From JAILEN01 sp036723975 (GTDB taxonomy: Bacteria > Bacillota > Clostridia > Lachnospirales > Lachnospiraceae): a DNA stretch of 64,000 nt. Location: NCBI GenBank assembly GCA_036723975.1, contig DAIMGJ010000001.1, positions 62,001 through 126,000 of the forward strand. The letters are read 5' to 3'. Shown in pieces: positions 35,901-44,994 of the stretch. The notes beneath the pieces are model-generated. The model was not told the DNA's origin and did not search any database. It worked only from the letters and a program-made list of their open reading frames with translations. Each line of letters begins with the position of its first letter. Position 1 is the first letter of the stretch. Position numbers and translations under genes: made by a program.

Positions 35901-37919
35901 TCAATCCCCTGCGGTGATATCAATATGCCCGCCTTTTACCTGTTCGGAAATATCCTCTGCTTCTTCATCAATAAACATTTCCTCTTCCTTATCTGCTTCT
36001 TCCTCCGGTTCAATTCCCGTAAGCTCGCGGAAGAGATTCATAAATTCTTTACCGGAAATGGTTTCGTGCTCGTACAGATAGTCGGAAATCTTATCCAAAA
36101 CCTCGCGATGCTCTTCCAATAAAGCATATGCATTTTCATAGCAATTGGTAATCATGGCCAAAACTTCGTTATCAATCTCGGCCGCTGTGGCTTCACCGCA
36201 AGTAAGCGCAGCTCTGCCCTCCAAATACTGGCTTTCTACCGTAGCAAGACCCATCATTCCAAACTTATCACTCATACCAAATCGAGTCACCATGTTTCTG
36301 GCAATAGAGGTGGCATTTTCAATATCATTGGCAGCTCCTGAGGTATAGGTTCCGAAGACAATCTCCTCTGCTGCGCGGCCACCCATGTAAGTGGTAATCT
36401 TTGCAATGAGTTCTTCCTTGGTTTCTAAGAACTTCTCCTCTTCCGGAGTCTGCAGTGTATAACCGAGGGCACCCATGGTGCGAGGCACAATGGTAATCTT
36501 TTGTACCGGCTCGGTATTCTTCTGTAATGCGGAAACAAGTGCATGTCCTACCTCGTGGTATGCCACATGCTTGCGTTCCTTATCGCTCATGGCCCGGTCT
36601 TTCTTTTCTTTACCGCCCACAGCCACAAGTTCAAAGGCTTCAAACAAATCGGACTGGTTTACAAACTCACGTCCTGCTTTTACCGCAATAATCGCAGCCT
36701 CGTTAATGATATTGGCCAAATCCGATCCGACCAATCCCGCACTGGCCAAGGCCAAAGCTTCCAAATCAACGGTTTCATCCATGCGAACATCCTTGGAATG
36801 TACTTTTAAGGTCTCGATACGTCCCTTTAAATCCGGACGATCCGCAATGATTCGTCTGTCAAAACGTCCCGGTCGAAGAAGAGCTTTGTCCAACACTTCC
36901 GGTCGGTTGGTTGCTGCCAAAATAAGTACACCTTTGGAAGAATCAAATCCATCCATCTCTGCCAAAAGCTGGTTTAGTGTTTGCTCACGTTCATCATTAC
37001 CACCGCCGTATCGGGAGTCTCGGCTCTTTCCGATGGCATCAATCTCATCGATGAATATAATACACGGTGCCTGCTTCTGTGCTTCCTTAAACAAATCACG
37101 GACACGGGAAGCTCCCACACCCACAAACATCTCCACAAAATCAGATCCCGCAAGGGAGAAAAACGGGACTCCCGCCTCTCCGGCGACTGCCTTTGCAAGT
37201 AAGGTTTTACCTGTTCCCGGAGGGCCCACAAGAAGGGCTCCCTTCGGAAGCTTCGCGCCAATGGAAGTATATTTCTTCGGATTATTTAAAAAGTCTACCA
37301 TCTCCTGTAACGACTCTTTTGCCTCATCCTGTCCGGCCACATCAGCAAAGGTAACTCCCGTGGTCTTCTCCACATATACTTTGGCATTGCTCTTTCCAAC
37401 AGAGAAAGGTCCGCCTCCCATGTTTCTCATAAAGAAACCAAAAAGCACCCACAAGATCAAAAGCGGTATTACAAAGCTTAAAACATTGTAAATGACGGCG
37501 CTGGTATTGCTGGAGGCCCCACGTTTTACTTCCACATTGTGTTCCTTTAACAACGGCAATAAATCCTGGTCATTTAAGTATCCGGTATAATAAGTAATGG
37601 ATAAACTCTGACCTGTGCTCCGCTCGTAGGTATCCTTTAATTCTTCCTGCTCCTTGGAAGCAGCAAACTCAGAATCCTTTTTCAATTCAATGGTAATTGT
37701 ATCACTGGTAATTTCAACTGACTTTACCTCATCTGCCTCTACCAATTCAATAAATTTACTGTAGGTAATCTCCGTCTTGGTTTGTGTGCTTCCGTTATTC
37801 CAAAAATAAGTCGTAATCAATAGCGCAATCAGTGAAAAAAGCACCAACAGCATCAAGGGCTGACGATTGTTGTTCTTTCCGTCATTGCCTCCGTTTTGGT
37901 TGTTATTATTCTCGTTCAT
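35901..37919 (-). CDS. ftsH: ATP-dependent zinc metalloprotease FtsH
   Basis: A 672-residue membrane protease: N-terminal helix (PLMLLVLFSLIALLI), extracytoplasmic segment, second helix near residue 145, AAA+ module with GPPGTGKT and IDEIDAIG, SRH arginine fingers (RPGRFDRRI), and zinc site HEVGHAL. It degrades misassembled membrane proteins and some regulators. GGAGGATCT precedes the ATG. It is 12 nt downstream of the REC-EAL gene. Confidence 0.96.
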   Translation of the reverse strand: MNENNNNQNGGNDGKNNNRQPLMLLVLFSLIALLITTYFWNNGSTQTKTEITYSKFIELVEADEVKSVEITSDTITIELKKDSEFAASKEQEELKDTYERSTGQSLSITYYTGYLNDQDLLPLLKEHNVEVKRGASSNTSAVIYNVLSFVIPLLILWVLFGFFMRNMGGGPFSVGKSNAKVYVEKTTGVTFADVAGQDEAKESLQEMVDFLNNPKKYTSIGAKLPKGALLVGPPGTGKTLLAKAVAGEAGVPFFSLAGSDFVEMFVGVGASRVRDLFKEAQKQAPCIIFIDEIDAIGKSRDSRYGGGNDEREQTLNQLLAEMDGFDSSKGVLILAATNRPEVLDKALLRPGRFDRRIIADRPDLKGRIETLKVHSKDVRMDETVDLEALALASAGLVGSDLANIINEAAIIAVKAGREFVNQSDLFEAFELVAVGGKEKKDRAMSDKERKHVAYHEVGHALVSALQKNTEPVQKITIVPRTMGALGYTLQTPEEEKFLETKEELIAKITTYMGGRAAEEIVFGTYTSGAANDIENATSIARNMVTRFGMSDKFGMMGLATVESQYLEGRAALTCGEATAAEIDNEVLAMITNCYENAYALLEEHREVLDKISDYLYEHETISGKEFMNLFRELTGIEPEEEADKEEEMFIDEEAEDISEQVKGGHIDITAGD

Positions 37920-37931
37920 AGATCCTCCGGG

Positions 37932-39632
37932 TTATTTTAAAAGTTTTTCGTATTCATCTGCCGACATAGGGCAATGATAGTAGTATCCCTGAGCCAAGCT
38001 ACAGCCCTTCTTCATCAGAATTTCGGCCTGCTCTTTTGTCTCAACGCCCTCGACAATCGTAGGCAAATTCAAAGTCTTTGCCATATTCAAAACGCCTTCC
38101 AAAATACCGATTCCCTTTGAGCCGTTTTCTTCGTTAAGTTCGAGGAATCGCATATCAATTTTCAGGACATCCACATTCATATTTTTTAATGCGTTCAATG
38201 AAGAATATCCACTGCCAAAATCATCCATAGCTACCTTAAAGCCAACTTTATGAAGCTTCTCCACTGCAGCATTAATCTTATCAAAATCTTCCATGTAAGA
38301 AGTTTCGGTAATCTCTGCTTCAATTCTATCGTATGGAATACTTCTGTCATCACAAAGGGCTTTAAAAGTCTCCGCCACGTCCATGGAATAAATATCCGCA
38401 CGGGAAACATTTAAAGATATAGGCGGAACATCTTTAGCTGCCTTTAACTCTTTTTGAATCCAGTCACAAACCATCTCCCAAATAGCATAGTCAATGGAAG
38501 AAACAAATCCGTTCTTTTCCAAAATCGGTATAAACACTCCGGGAGAAATCATCCCTTTTTCATGATGATTCCATCTGGCCAAAGCCTCTGCTCCAACTAT
38601 TTCTTTTGTTTTCATATCCACCTTCGGCTGTAAAAAGAAAACAAATTCATTTTCTTCCACACCACGGCGAATGTCCGACAAAAGTTCAAATTCATTCTGC
38701 ACCTTACCAAGCATCTTTGGATCGTACCAAGCAACATGCTTCGTATAGTCTCCGGCAATACTGTCTAAAGCAATTACTGCATTGTTGTATATCTTTTCCA
38801 CGGAGTCGCTGTTATTTTCTATTTCGTAAAAACCGAACTTTGGGCCGAATCCCGCGGCAAAATTCTTATGGTGTTTGGTATCGGCAGACATCTTCTTTTC
38901 CAACTCTTTGATAGCCGCTTTTTTGTTGGGACATAATACCGCAAAATCATCACCGCCCAAGTATCCTGCAATACCTCCGTGGCGTCTGGTAAACTCACTT
39001 AAATAACGCCCCATAATCTTAAGATACTGGTCGCCCTTTTCCCAGCCGTAGAAATTGTTAAACAGTTTAAAATGATCGATATCAATGGCCACCATCCAAA
39101 GCTTTTGGTTGCGATTGTTCAAAAGCTGGCTGTGCACCTGATTATAGAAAATCTGCTTATAAGGCAAACCGGTGAGTTCATCGATTTTCTGATCATCCGG
39201 CTTGAACTGAACATCTATCTTGTGAATCAATTCTTTTTGTTTTTCAAACAGGGAAATGGTCGTTAACACCCGTCGTAAAACAATACGCTCGGAAAAAGGT
39301 CTGGCGATAAAATCCGTAGCACCCAAGTCGAAAGCATACTCCATATTACGTTCTTCATCATCTGCGGAAATCATGATTACCGGCAAATAATCCGTCATAT
39401 GTTTGCGACGCATAAATTCGAGAACTTCAAATCCGTTCATCCCCGGCATAACCAAATCCAAAAGGACAATATCCAAGTCATAGAAGTGATCCATCAAATA
39501 CTCCAAGGCATCTTTGCCATTGTCGTATTCTACAATTTCCACTTCATCCTGCAAAATATCCTTTAATATTTCACGATTAGAATAAGCGTCATCAATGATT
39601 AACGCTCTGTGCTGTTTCTTCGTCACTTCCAT
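37932..39632 (-). CDS. Response regulator with GGDEF and EAL domains
   Basis: A 566-residue soluble protein. The receiver domain has the phosphoacceptor in VLLDLVMPGMNG (about residue 52) and MISADDEE / ARPFSERI; the GGDEF module has YLGGDDFAVLC, a mild variant of GGDEF, so cyclase activity is possible; the EAL domain has EALARWNH, EITETS, DDFGSGYSSL, KIDMRF, EGVETKEQ and LAQGYYY and should be an active phosphodiesterase. The start at 39632 is preceded by GGGGGACGATAT; a longer frame to 39659 exists. It has its own promoter at 39698 and heads the ftsH run. Confidence 0.9.
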   Translation of the reverse strand: MEVTKKQHRALIIDDAYSNREILKDILQDEVEIVEYDNGKDALEYLMDHFYDLDIVLLDLVMPGMNGFEVLEFMRRKHMTDYLPVIMISADDEERNMEYAFDLGATDFIARPFSERIVLRRVLTTISLFEKQKELIHKIDVQFKPDDQKIDELTGLPYKQIFYNQVHSQLLNNRNQKLWMVAIDIDHFKLFNNFYGWEKGDQYLKIMGRYLSEFTRRHGGIAGYLGGDDFAVLCPNKKAAIKELEKKMSADTKHHKNFAAGFGPKFGFYEIENNSDSVEKIYNNAVIALDSIAGDYTKHVAWYDPKMLGKVQNEFELLSDIRRGVEENEFVFFLQPKVDMKTKEIVGAEALARWNHHEKGMISPGVFIPILEKNGFVSSIDYAIWEMVCDWIQKELKAAKDVPPISLNVSRADIYSMDVAETFKALCDDRSIPYDRIEAEITETSYMEDFDKINAAVEKLHKVGFKVAMDDFGSGYSSLNALKNMNVDVLKIDMRFLELNEENGSKGIGILEGVLNMAKTLNLPTIVEGVETKEQAEILMKKGCSLAQGYYYHCPMSADEYEKLLK

Positions 39633-39697
39633 ATATCGTCCCCCACGATTAGCATTCATAGTTGTCTCTTAAAAGCCATACACCTGCTTATCATACT

Positions 39698-39725
39698 ATT
39701 ATATAGCATTTTGCCGATTCGGCAA
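39698..39725 (-). promoter_or_regulatory. Promoter for REC-GGDEF-EAL gene and downstream ftsH run
   Basis: TTGCCG (39720-39725), 16 nt, TATAAT (39698-39703). The -35 box overlaps a perfect palindrome TTGCCGA-T-TCGGCAA (39711-39725), which could be an operator. Confidence 0.55.
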
Positions 39726-39734
39726 TCTTTTTAC

Positions 39735-41042
39735 CTACAAAACCATACGAAAAACAATGGACTTAGAATCTTTGCTCTCTGCAAAAATCCTTCCCTTGTG
39801 CGCAGTAACAATTGCCTTTACCACCGACAGTCCGATTCCGTGCCCGCCGGTCTTGCTGCTTCTGGAGGAATCCGTCCGATAAAACCGTTCAAACAGTTCA
39901 TCATGTTTTCCTTCCACAATCTCATCCAATGTGTTGTAAACCAGAATTTCTTTTTTGTTTTTTGCGGATGTCTTTAGGCGAACCTCCACCCGTCCCTTCT
40001 CGTTTGCATACTTTAATGCATTATCCAAAAGCAAAGAAACTGCCTGAGAAATCGTCTCCTCGTTTCCTACATAAGAAATGTTTTCCTCCACGAAAATATC
40101 CAACTGTTTCTCCTTTGCCTTTGCCACCGGAAGAAAAGATTCCGCCACCTCGAGCACTGCATCGGACAAGGAAAACTCCACCATATCCAGCTTTGTATTT
40201 TCCTCATCCATTCGAGACAAAAATACAAGTTTTTCCGTAAGAGACGTAAGCCGTTCAATTTGGTTTTTAATACTTTTCAGCCATTCATTATCCCCCTGCG
40301 TCATCTCCAGCACTTCCGTATTGGCCCCAATAATCGCCAGGGGTGTTTTTATCTCGTGGGATGCATCCGTAATAAAGCGTTTCTGTTTTTCATAGGTTTC
40401 CGCCACCGGTTTTGTCACAATTCTGGAAAGAAAAACCACCAGAATATAAACCAACAGCACCCCTAAAAGACTGATAAAGAAACTGATATTTCGAAAGCTT
40501 CGAAAAGACTCCAACTTTTCATTTGCATTCAAAAACAAATACATACTGCAAGGTTCATCGGCAGTGGTCACATCCAAAACATCATAATAATAGTTTTCAT
40601 AGAATCCACTGGTTTTACCTTTAGATGCCAACGACTTTGCCATGGTCACAGCCGTACCTTCATCCACCATAAAAATTTCATTGGTATTTACCGCCACGTC
40701 TTCCCCGGATGCGTTTAAAGTAACCGTAAAATAGCGAAGAGAAAACGGGGTTTCCTGGTTCATCCCCGAAGAAAAACGATTTTCCGGTGCAGGCTTCGCC
40801 TCCGACGGTGGTGTAATCTTTTCGGAAGGAGCCGGTCCACCATTTTCGAAAGTAAATCCCCGTTCGGTTTTTAATTCCGAAAGGTCACCACCGTTTTCTT
40901 TTAACAATGACATTTCGGATTCAATACTTTCCATTGTCCGGTAATAGTTTAAAAAATCCATGGTCCCGATTAATCCGAAAAGAACCAGTACCACGGATAC
41001 CATTGCTATGGCAATAAACTTCCGGCGAAGAATCTTAATCAT
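39735..41042 (-). CDS. Membrane sensor histidine kinase
   Basis: A 435-residue kinase with two N-terminal membrane helices bracketing an extracellular Pro/Gly-rich region, then HisKA (DASHEIKTPLAII, His near 235), N box DNALKY, and G boxes including TGGHGIGLS. No HAMP domain is evident between the second helix and HisKA. It overlaps the response regulator by 8 nt, so they form one two-component system. The operon partner nrdDG makes redox or oxygen stress a candidate signal by context only. Confidence 0.9.
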   Translation of the reverse strand: MIKILRRKFIAIAMVSVVLVLFGLIGTMDFLNYYRTMESIESEMSLLKENGGDLSELKTERGFTFENGGPAPSEKITPPSEAKPAPENRFSSGMNQETPFSLRYFTVTLNASGEDVAVNTNEIFMVDEGTAVTMAKSLASKGKTSGFYENYYYDVLDVTTADEPCSMYLFLNANEKLESFRSFRNISFFISLLGVLLVYILVVFLSRIVTKPVAETYEKQKRFITDASHEIKTPLAIIGANTEVLEMTQGDNEWLKSIKNQIERLTSLTEKLVFLSRMDEENTKLDMVEFSLSDAVLEVAESFLPVAKAKEKQLDIFVEENISYVGNEETISQAVSLLLDNALKYANEKGRVEVRLKTSAKNKKEILVYNTLDEIVEGKHDELFERFYRTDSSRSSKTGGHGIGLSVVKAIVTAHKGRIFAESKDSKSIVFRMVL

Positions 41043-41712
41043 GCTCTGCCTCCACCAAATAACCTACACCACGAGCTGCTTTTATATTTACTTTTGCACC
41101 TATTTTTGAAAGTTTCTTTCTAAGATAAGAGACATATACCCAAACCACGTTTAACTCGGTTTCCGTATCATATCCCCATATTTTATCCATGAACTGATCT
41201 GTAGAAATGATTTGTCCCGGGTTGGAAAGTAGCATTTCCAACATTTGAAACTCTTTGTTTGCAAGACGCAGAGAATCCTTTTCCGTAGAAATCATAAATG
41301 TGGAACGATCCAGTTTTAAATTGGAAAACTCCATAATTTGGTCCGTTACTTCACCCTGTCGTCTTGTGATTGCCCGAAGCCTCGCAAGGAGTTCTTTCAT
41401 GGCAAAAGGTTTTGTCAGATAATCATCCGCGCCTGCATCTAAGCCCTCCACCTTATCATCGATTTCGGACTTTGCGGTAAGCAAAATAGCAGGCACATCC
41501 ATGCCTTGTTTACGAATCTCTTTTAAAACGGAAACGCCGTCCATTTTGGGCATCATAATATCCAAAATAGCACCGTCATAGAGTCCTGTTTCCAGATAAT
41601 CCAACGCATCCTGTCCGTCATACACCGCATCCACGGAGTAGTGCTCATGCTTTAAAACTGCCACAATTGCATTGGACATTTCCTTTTCATCTTCTGCCAA
41701 TAAGATACGCAT
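41035..41712 (-). CDS. OmpR-family response regulator
   Basis: A 225-residue regulator with receiver (ILDIMMPKMDG phosphoacceptor, LTAKSEIDDK, TKPFAMKELLARLRA) and winged-helix DNA-binding domain ending WVYVSYLRKKLSKI and ARGVGYL. It starts 2 nt after the nrdG stop and is cotranscribed with it. The target genes are unknown. Confidence 0.92.
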   Translation of the reverse strand: MRILLAEDEKEMSNAIVAVLKHEHYSVDAVYDGQDALDYLETGLYDGAILDIMMPKMDGVSVLKEIRKQGMDVPAILLTAKSEIDDKVEGLDAGADDYLTKPFAMKELLARLRAITRRQGEVTDQIMEFSNLKLDRSTFMISTEKDSLRLANKEFQMLEMLLSNPGQIISTDQFMDKIWGYDTETELNVVWVYVSYLRKKLSKIGAKVNIKAARGVGYLVEAEHD

Positions 41713-41714
41713 GA

Positions 41715-42239
41715 CTACCTCATTTTCTTTCTCCAGGGAATCCAGTTCCCGGCTTCGTCCTTTTGAAGAATTCTTTGATTGCTGCTGCCTCTAAACTGAA
41801 GCATGATATCTTTTTTGGCTAAAACGAATTCTCCGTCCACCAGGATATCAATCAGATTCAAAAACTCCTCTGTACCCTCAAAGTGTACCTTTCCTGAAGG
41901 AGAAAGTAAATCCTCTTCTAAGGTATAACCGGTATAGCACCAAATGGTTTTCTTCGGAAATCTCTTTTTAAATTCCCGAGCAAGGGGAAGCAGTCCCGCC
42001 TGATTTACCTCTTCCATAGGCTCTCCGCCAAGGAAAGTAATTCCCTCAATATAGGACGGCTCACAGGCTTTTAAAAATTCTTCCTGCAGTTCATCCGTCC
42101 AATCTTCACCGGCATTAAAATCCCAAGTTTGTGGTTGAAAGCATCCCTTGCAATGATGTGTACATCCGGAAACAAAAAGGACGTTTCGCACGCCCTCTCC
42201 GTTTGCAATATCTTTATACTTAATTGCACTGTATTTCAT
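41715..42239 (-). CDS. nrdG: Anaerobic ribonucleotide reductase activating protein
   Basis: A 174-residue radical SAM activase that installs the glycyl radical in NrdD. The cluster motif is CTHHCKGC. The gene starts 1 nt after the nrdD stop. The length and motif spacing are typical for the class III activase. Confidence 0.95.
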   Translation of the reverse strand: MKYSAIKYKDIANGEGVRNVLFVSGCTHHCKGCFQPQTWDFNAGEDWTDELQEEFLKACEPSYIEGITFLGGEPMEEVNQAGLLPLAREFKKRFPKKTIWCYTGYTLEEDLLSPSGKVHFEGTEEFLNLIDILVDGEFVLAKKDIMLQFRGSSNQRILQKDEAGNWIPWRKKMR

Positions 42240-42240
42240 A

Positions 42241-44430
42241 TTATAAATGTAAAACCCTATCTTTAATTTCCTGAGTTCTGCCCTGATTCCAGAACTGTGT
42301 TCCTATATAACCACAAGTTCTTCTGGCAACGGACATTCTTTCCTGATCTCTGTTGCCACAGTTCGGGCACTCCCAAACCAGCTTTCCGGCAGAATCCTCC
42401 ACGATGGAAATCTCTCCGTCGTATCCGCAAACTTCACAGAAATCAGACTTTGTATTTAATTCCGCATACATGATGTTGTCATAAATAAACTTCATAACAG
42501 AAAGTACTGCCGGAATGTTTTGCTGCATATCCGGTACTTCGATGTAAGAAATCGCGCCACCCGGAGAAAGTTTTTGGAATTCGGATTCGAATTTTAACTT
42601 ATCAAACGCATCAATTTCTTCCGTTACATGTACGTGGTAAGAATTAGTAATATAGTTCTTATCGGTTACGCCTTTAATGATACCGAATCTCTTCTGCAAT
42701 GCTTTTGCAAACTTATAAGTGGTAGACTCCATCGGAGTTCCGTATACGGAGTAGCTGATGTTTTCCGCAGCCTTCCACTCTGCGCATTTGTCATTTAATT
42801 TTTGCATTACCTTTAACGCAAATTCCTTACCCATCGGATCCGTGTGAGAAACACCAAGCATACGATAGCACATCTCATACAAACCTGCATATCCCAAGGA
42901 AATGGTGGAATAGCCGTTGTACAAAAGCTCATCAATTTTTTCACCCTTTTGCAAACGAGCCAGAGCTCCGTGCTGCCAAAGAATCGGAGCAACGTCAGAC
43001 ACGGTTCCCAAGAGACGCTCATGTCTGCAACGAAGTGCGCGATGGCAAAGTTCCAAACGTTCTTCCAGAATATCCCAGAATTTATCCATATCTCCGTAAG
43101 AAGAACAAGCAACGTCAACAAGGTTGATTGTTACAACACCCTGGTTGAATCGACCGTAGAACTTGTAAGAACCATCCGGATTCTTCTGAGATTCTTCAAC
43201 GGTAAGGAAGGATCTGCATCCCATACAAGTATATACATTTCCCTTCTTTAATTCCTTCATAATCTTAGCGGAAATATAATCCGGAACCATGCGCTTTGCG
43301 GTACATTTCGCAGCCAATTCGGTCAAATAATAATACTTGGAATCCTCATGGATATTATCCTCGTCCAATACATAAATCAGTTTCGGGAATGCCGGTGTAA
43401 TCCATACACCTTTTTCATTCTTAACGCCCTGCATTCTCTGAAGCATAACTTCTTTAATAATAAGTGCAAGGTCTTCTCTGGTCTGTCCGTCTTCCACCTC
43501 ATCCAAGTACATAAACATGGTAACAAACGGAGCCTGACCGTTACAGGTCATAAGGGTAATGAGCTGGTACTGAATGGTCTGAATACCGGATTTTACTTCT
43601 GACAAAAGTCTGGACTCGGTAATCTTTGCAACGATTTCTTCATCAACAGACTCACCGCACTCCTTACGTTCTGCGATTACCTGCTCACGAATCTTCTTTC
43701 TGCTGATATCAACAAACGGAGCCAAATGTGCCAACGTGAAGGACTGTCCGCCGTACTGATTGGATGCCACCTGCGCAACAATCTGTGTGGTAACGTTACA
43801 TGCGGTAAAGAAGCTGTGTGGCTTCTCAATCATGGTCTCAGAGATTACCGTTCCGTTCTGTAACATATCCTCTAAGTTAATCAAATCACAGTTGTGCTCG
43901 CGCATTGCAAAATAATCGGAATCATGGAAGTGAATGATACCTTCTTCATGTGCCTTGATGATTTCTTCCGGCAAAAGAATTCTTTTGGTCAAATCCTTGG
44001 AAACTTCACCTGCCATATAATCTCTTTGTGTAGAGTTGATTACCGGGTTTTTGTTGGAGTTTTCCTGCTTTACCTCTTCGTTTAGCTGATCAATCAGCGC
44101 AAGGATTCCGTTATCGGTAGTATTTGTCTTTCTGGACAACTCACGTTTATATCGATAACGCACATACTTCTGCGCTACTTCGTAACAACGCATCTCCATA
44201 ATACCGGTCTCTACCATATCCTGGATATCTTCCACATTTACGGCATGAGACATGGCTGCCACCTGTTTGGCAATCTTATCTGCAACAGCCTTAATCTGGT
44301 ATTCATTCATCTGGTGAATGCTGTCAACTTCATTGTTTGCCTTCTCGATTGCGGCAACAATTTTATCCTCCTGGAAATCCACCTCACGGCCGTTTCTTTT
44401 AATCACATTTGTACGAACTTTTGCTTCCAA
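42241..44430 (-). CDS. nrdD: Class III anaerobic ribonucleoside-triphosphate reductase
   Basis: About 729 residues. An N-terminal ATP cone (VIKRNGREVDFQEDKIVAAI) controls overall activity, the catalytic barrel includes SPGGAISYIEVPD, a zinc site CEVC...CPNC lies near the C-terminus, and the glycyl radical loop is RRTCGYIGTQFWNQGR. It supplies dNTPs under anaerobiosis. Start is placed at the TTG at 44430 because AAGGGAG lies 8 nt upstream; an in-frame TTG at 44454 precedes that site. Two NrdR boxes lie upstream. Confidence 0.94.
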   Translation of the reverse strand: MEAKVRTNVIKRNGREVDFQEDKIVAAIEKANNEVDSIHQMNEYQIKAVADKIAKQVAAMSHAVNVEDIQDMVETGIMEMRCYEVAQKYVRYRYKRELSRKTNTTDNGILALIDQLNEEVKQENSNKNPVINSTQRDYMAGEVSKDLTKRILLPEEIIKAHEEGIIHFHDSDYFAMREHNCDLINLEDMLQNGTVISETMIEKPHSFFTACNVTTQIVAQVASNQYGGQSFTLAHLAPFVDISRKKIREQVIAERKECGESVDEEIVAKITESRLLSEVKSGIQTIQYQLITLMTCNGQAPFVTMFMYLDEVEDGQTREDLALIIKEVMLQRMQGVKNEKGVWITPAFPKLIYVLDEDNIHEDSKYYYLTELAAKCTAKRMVPDYISAKIMKELKKGNVYTCMGCRSFLTVEESQKNPDGSYKFYGRFNQGVVTINLVDVACSSYGDMDKFWDILEERLELCHRALRCRHERLLGTVSDVAPILWQHGALARLQKGEKIDELLYNGYSTISLGYAGLYEMCYRMLGVSHTDPMGKEFALKVMQKLNDKCAEWKAAENISYSVYGTPMESTTYKFAKALQKRFGIIKGVTDKNYITNSYHVHVTEEIDAFDKLKFESEFQKLSPGGAISYIEVPDMQQNIPAVLSVMKFIYDNIMYAELNTKSDFCEVCGYDGEISIVEDSAGKLVWECPNCGNRDQERMSVARRTCGYIGTQFWNQGRTQEIKDRVLHL

Positions 44431-44467
44431 AACTGCTTCTCCCTTACTTCGCAATTATTCCATATAT

Positions 44468-44514
44468 TGACTAAATCTAGGTTAAACATCAATATTTTCC
44501 ACTAGATATTGTGT
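44468..44514 (-). promoter_or_regulatory. Tandem NrdR boxes upstream of nrdD
   Basis: On the minus strand ACACAATATCTAGTGG (44499-44514) is close to the NrdR consensus ACACwATATcTwGTGT; AACCTAGATTTAGTCA (44468-44483) is a weaker copy. The starts are 31 bp apart, the three-turn spacing usual for paired NrdR sites. Confidence 0.75.
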
Positions 44515-44549
44515 CTTTACCTATAATATAACAATTCTTGCGAAAAAGG

Positions 44550-44607
44550 AAGACCTTATTTTTTATTTAATCGTTTTCGTAATGAAAAAAATAAAAAATA
44601 AGGTCTT
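44550..44607 (-). terminator. Terminator of the flagellar rod operon
   Basis: AAGACCTTATTTTTTATTT (44550-44568) and its exact 19-base complement (44589-44607). It lies 12 nt after the rod-binding protein stop and before the nrdD regulatory region. Confidence 0.75.
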
Positions 44608-44619
44608 CTCTGATAAGTT

Positions 44620-44982
44620 TTATTCTGCTTTTTCTGAAATGTCTATGCCGTAGTTGCGGGCCATCTGTTCCACCATCTGGTCCGTGAAGTTTCCGCCAAA
44701 CTCGTCCACCAATGTTTCCGCCAGACTTTGTATGGTAGAGTCCATATAAAAGTCCTTTGTCTGAGAAACCGTAGAATCCGAATCTTCTTCCGATGTAAAA
44801 GTTTCTTTTACTTCTTTTAACATCTGCTCCACAAAATATGCTTCAAAAGACTTTGCGGCAGCTTCCAATTCCTCTTTGGTGGAATTGGCGTTTAATCCGC
44901 TTACTCCGTTTTGAACTCGACTTGTGTCTATGGTGGATTGTGCGGTTGAAGTTATATTGTTGATATAAGAAAAATCACTCAT
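44620..44982 (-). CDS. Flagellar rod-binding protein (FlgJ N-terminal-like)
   Basis: A 120-residue protein with the rod-binding domain: AAAKSFEAYFVEQMLKEVKE followed by FYMDSTIQSLAETLVDEFGG. It lacks the peptidoglycan hydrolase domain of full-length proteobacterial FlgJ, as usual for Firmicutes. It assists flagellar rod assembly. It starts 12 nt after flhP and is the last gene of the unit. Confidence 0.85.
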   Translation of the reverse strand: MSDFSYINNITSTAQSTIDTSRVQNGVSGLNANSTKEELEAAAKSFEAYFVEQMLKEVKETFTSEEDSDSTVSQTKDFYMDSTIQSLAETLVDEFGGNFTDQMVEQMARNYGIDISEKAE

Positions 44983-44994
44983 TTACATCACCCT

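Noticed and set aside
36475..37491. A 338-residue plus-strand open frame
   Set aside because: It is the antisense shadow of ftsH and has no family features.
44550..44607. MITE-like inverted repeat
   Set aside because: A simple terminator after the flagellar gene explains it; no target-site duplication or second copy was seen.
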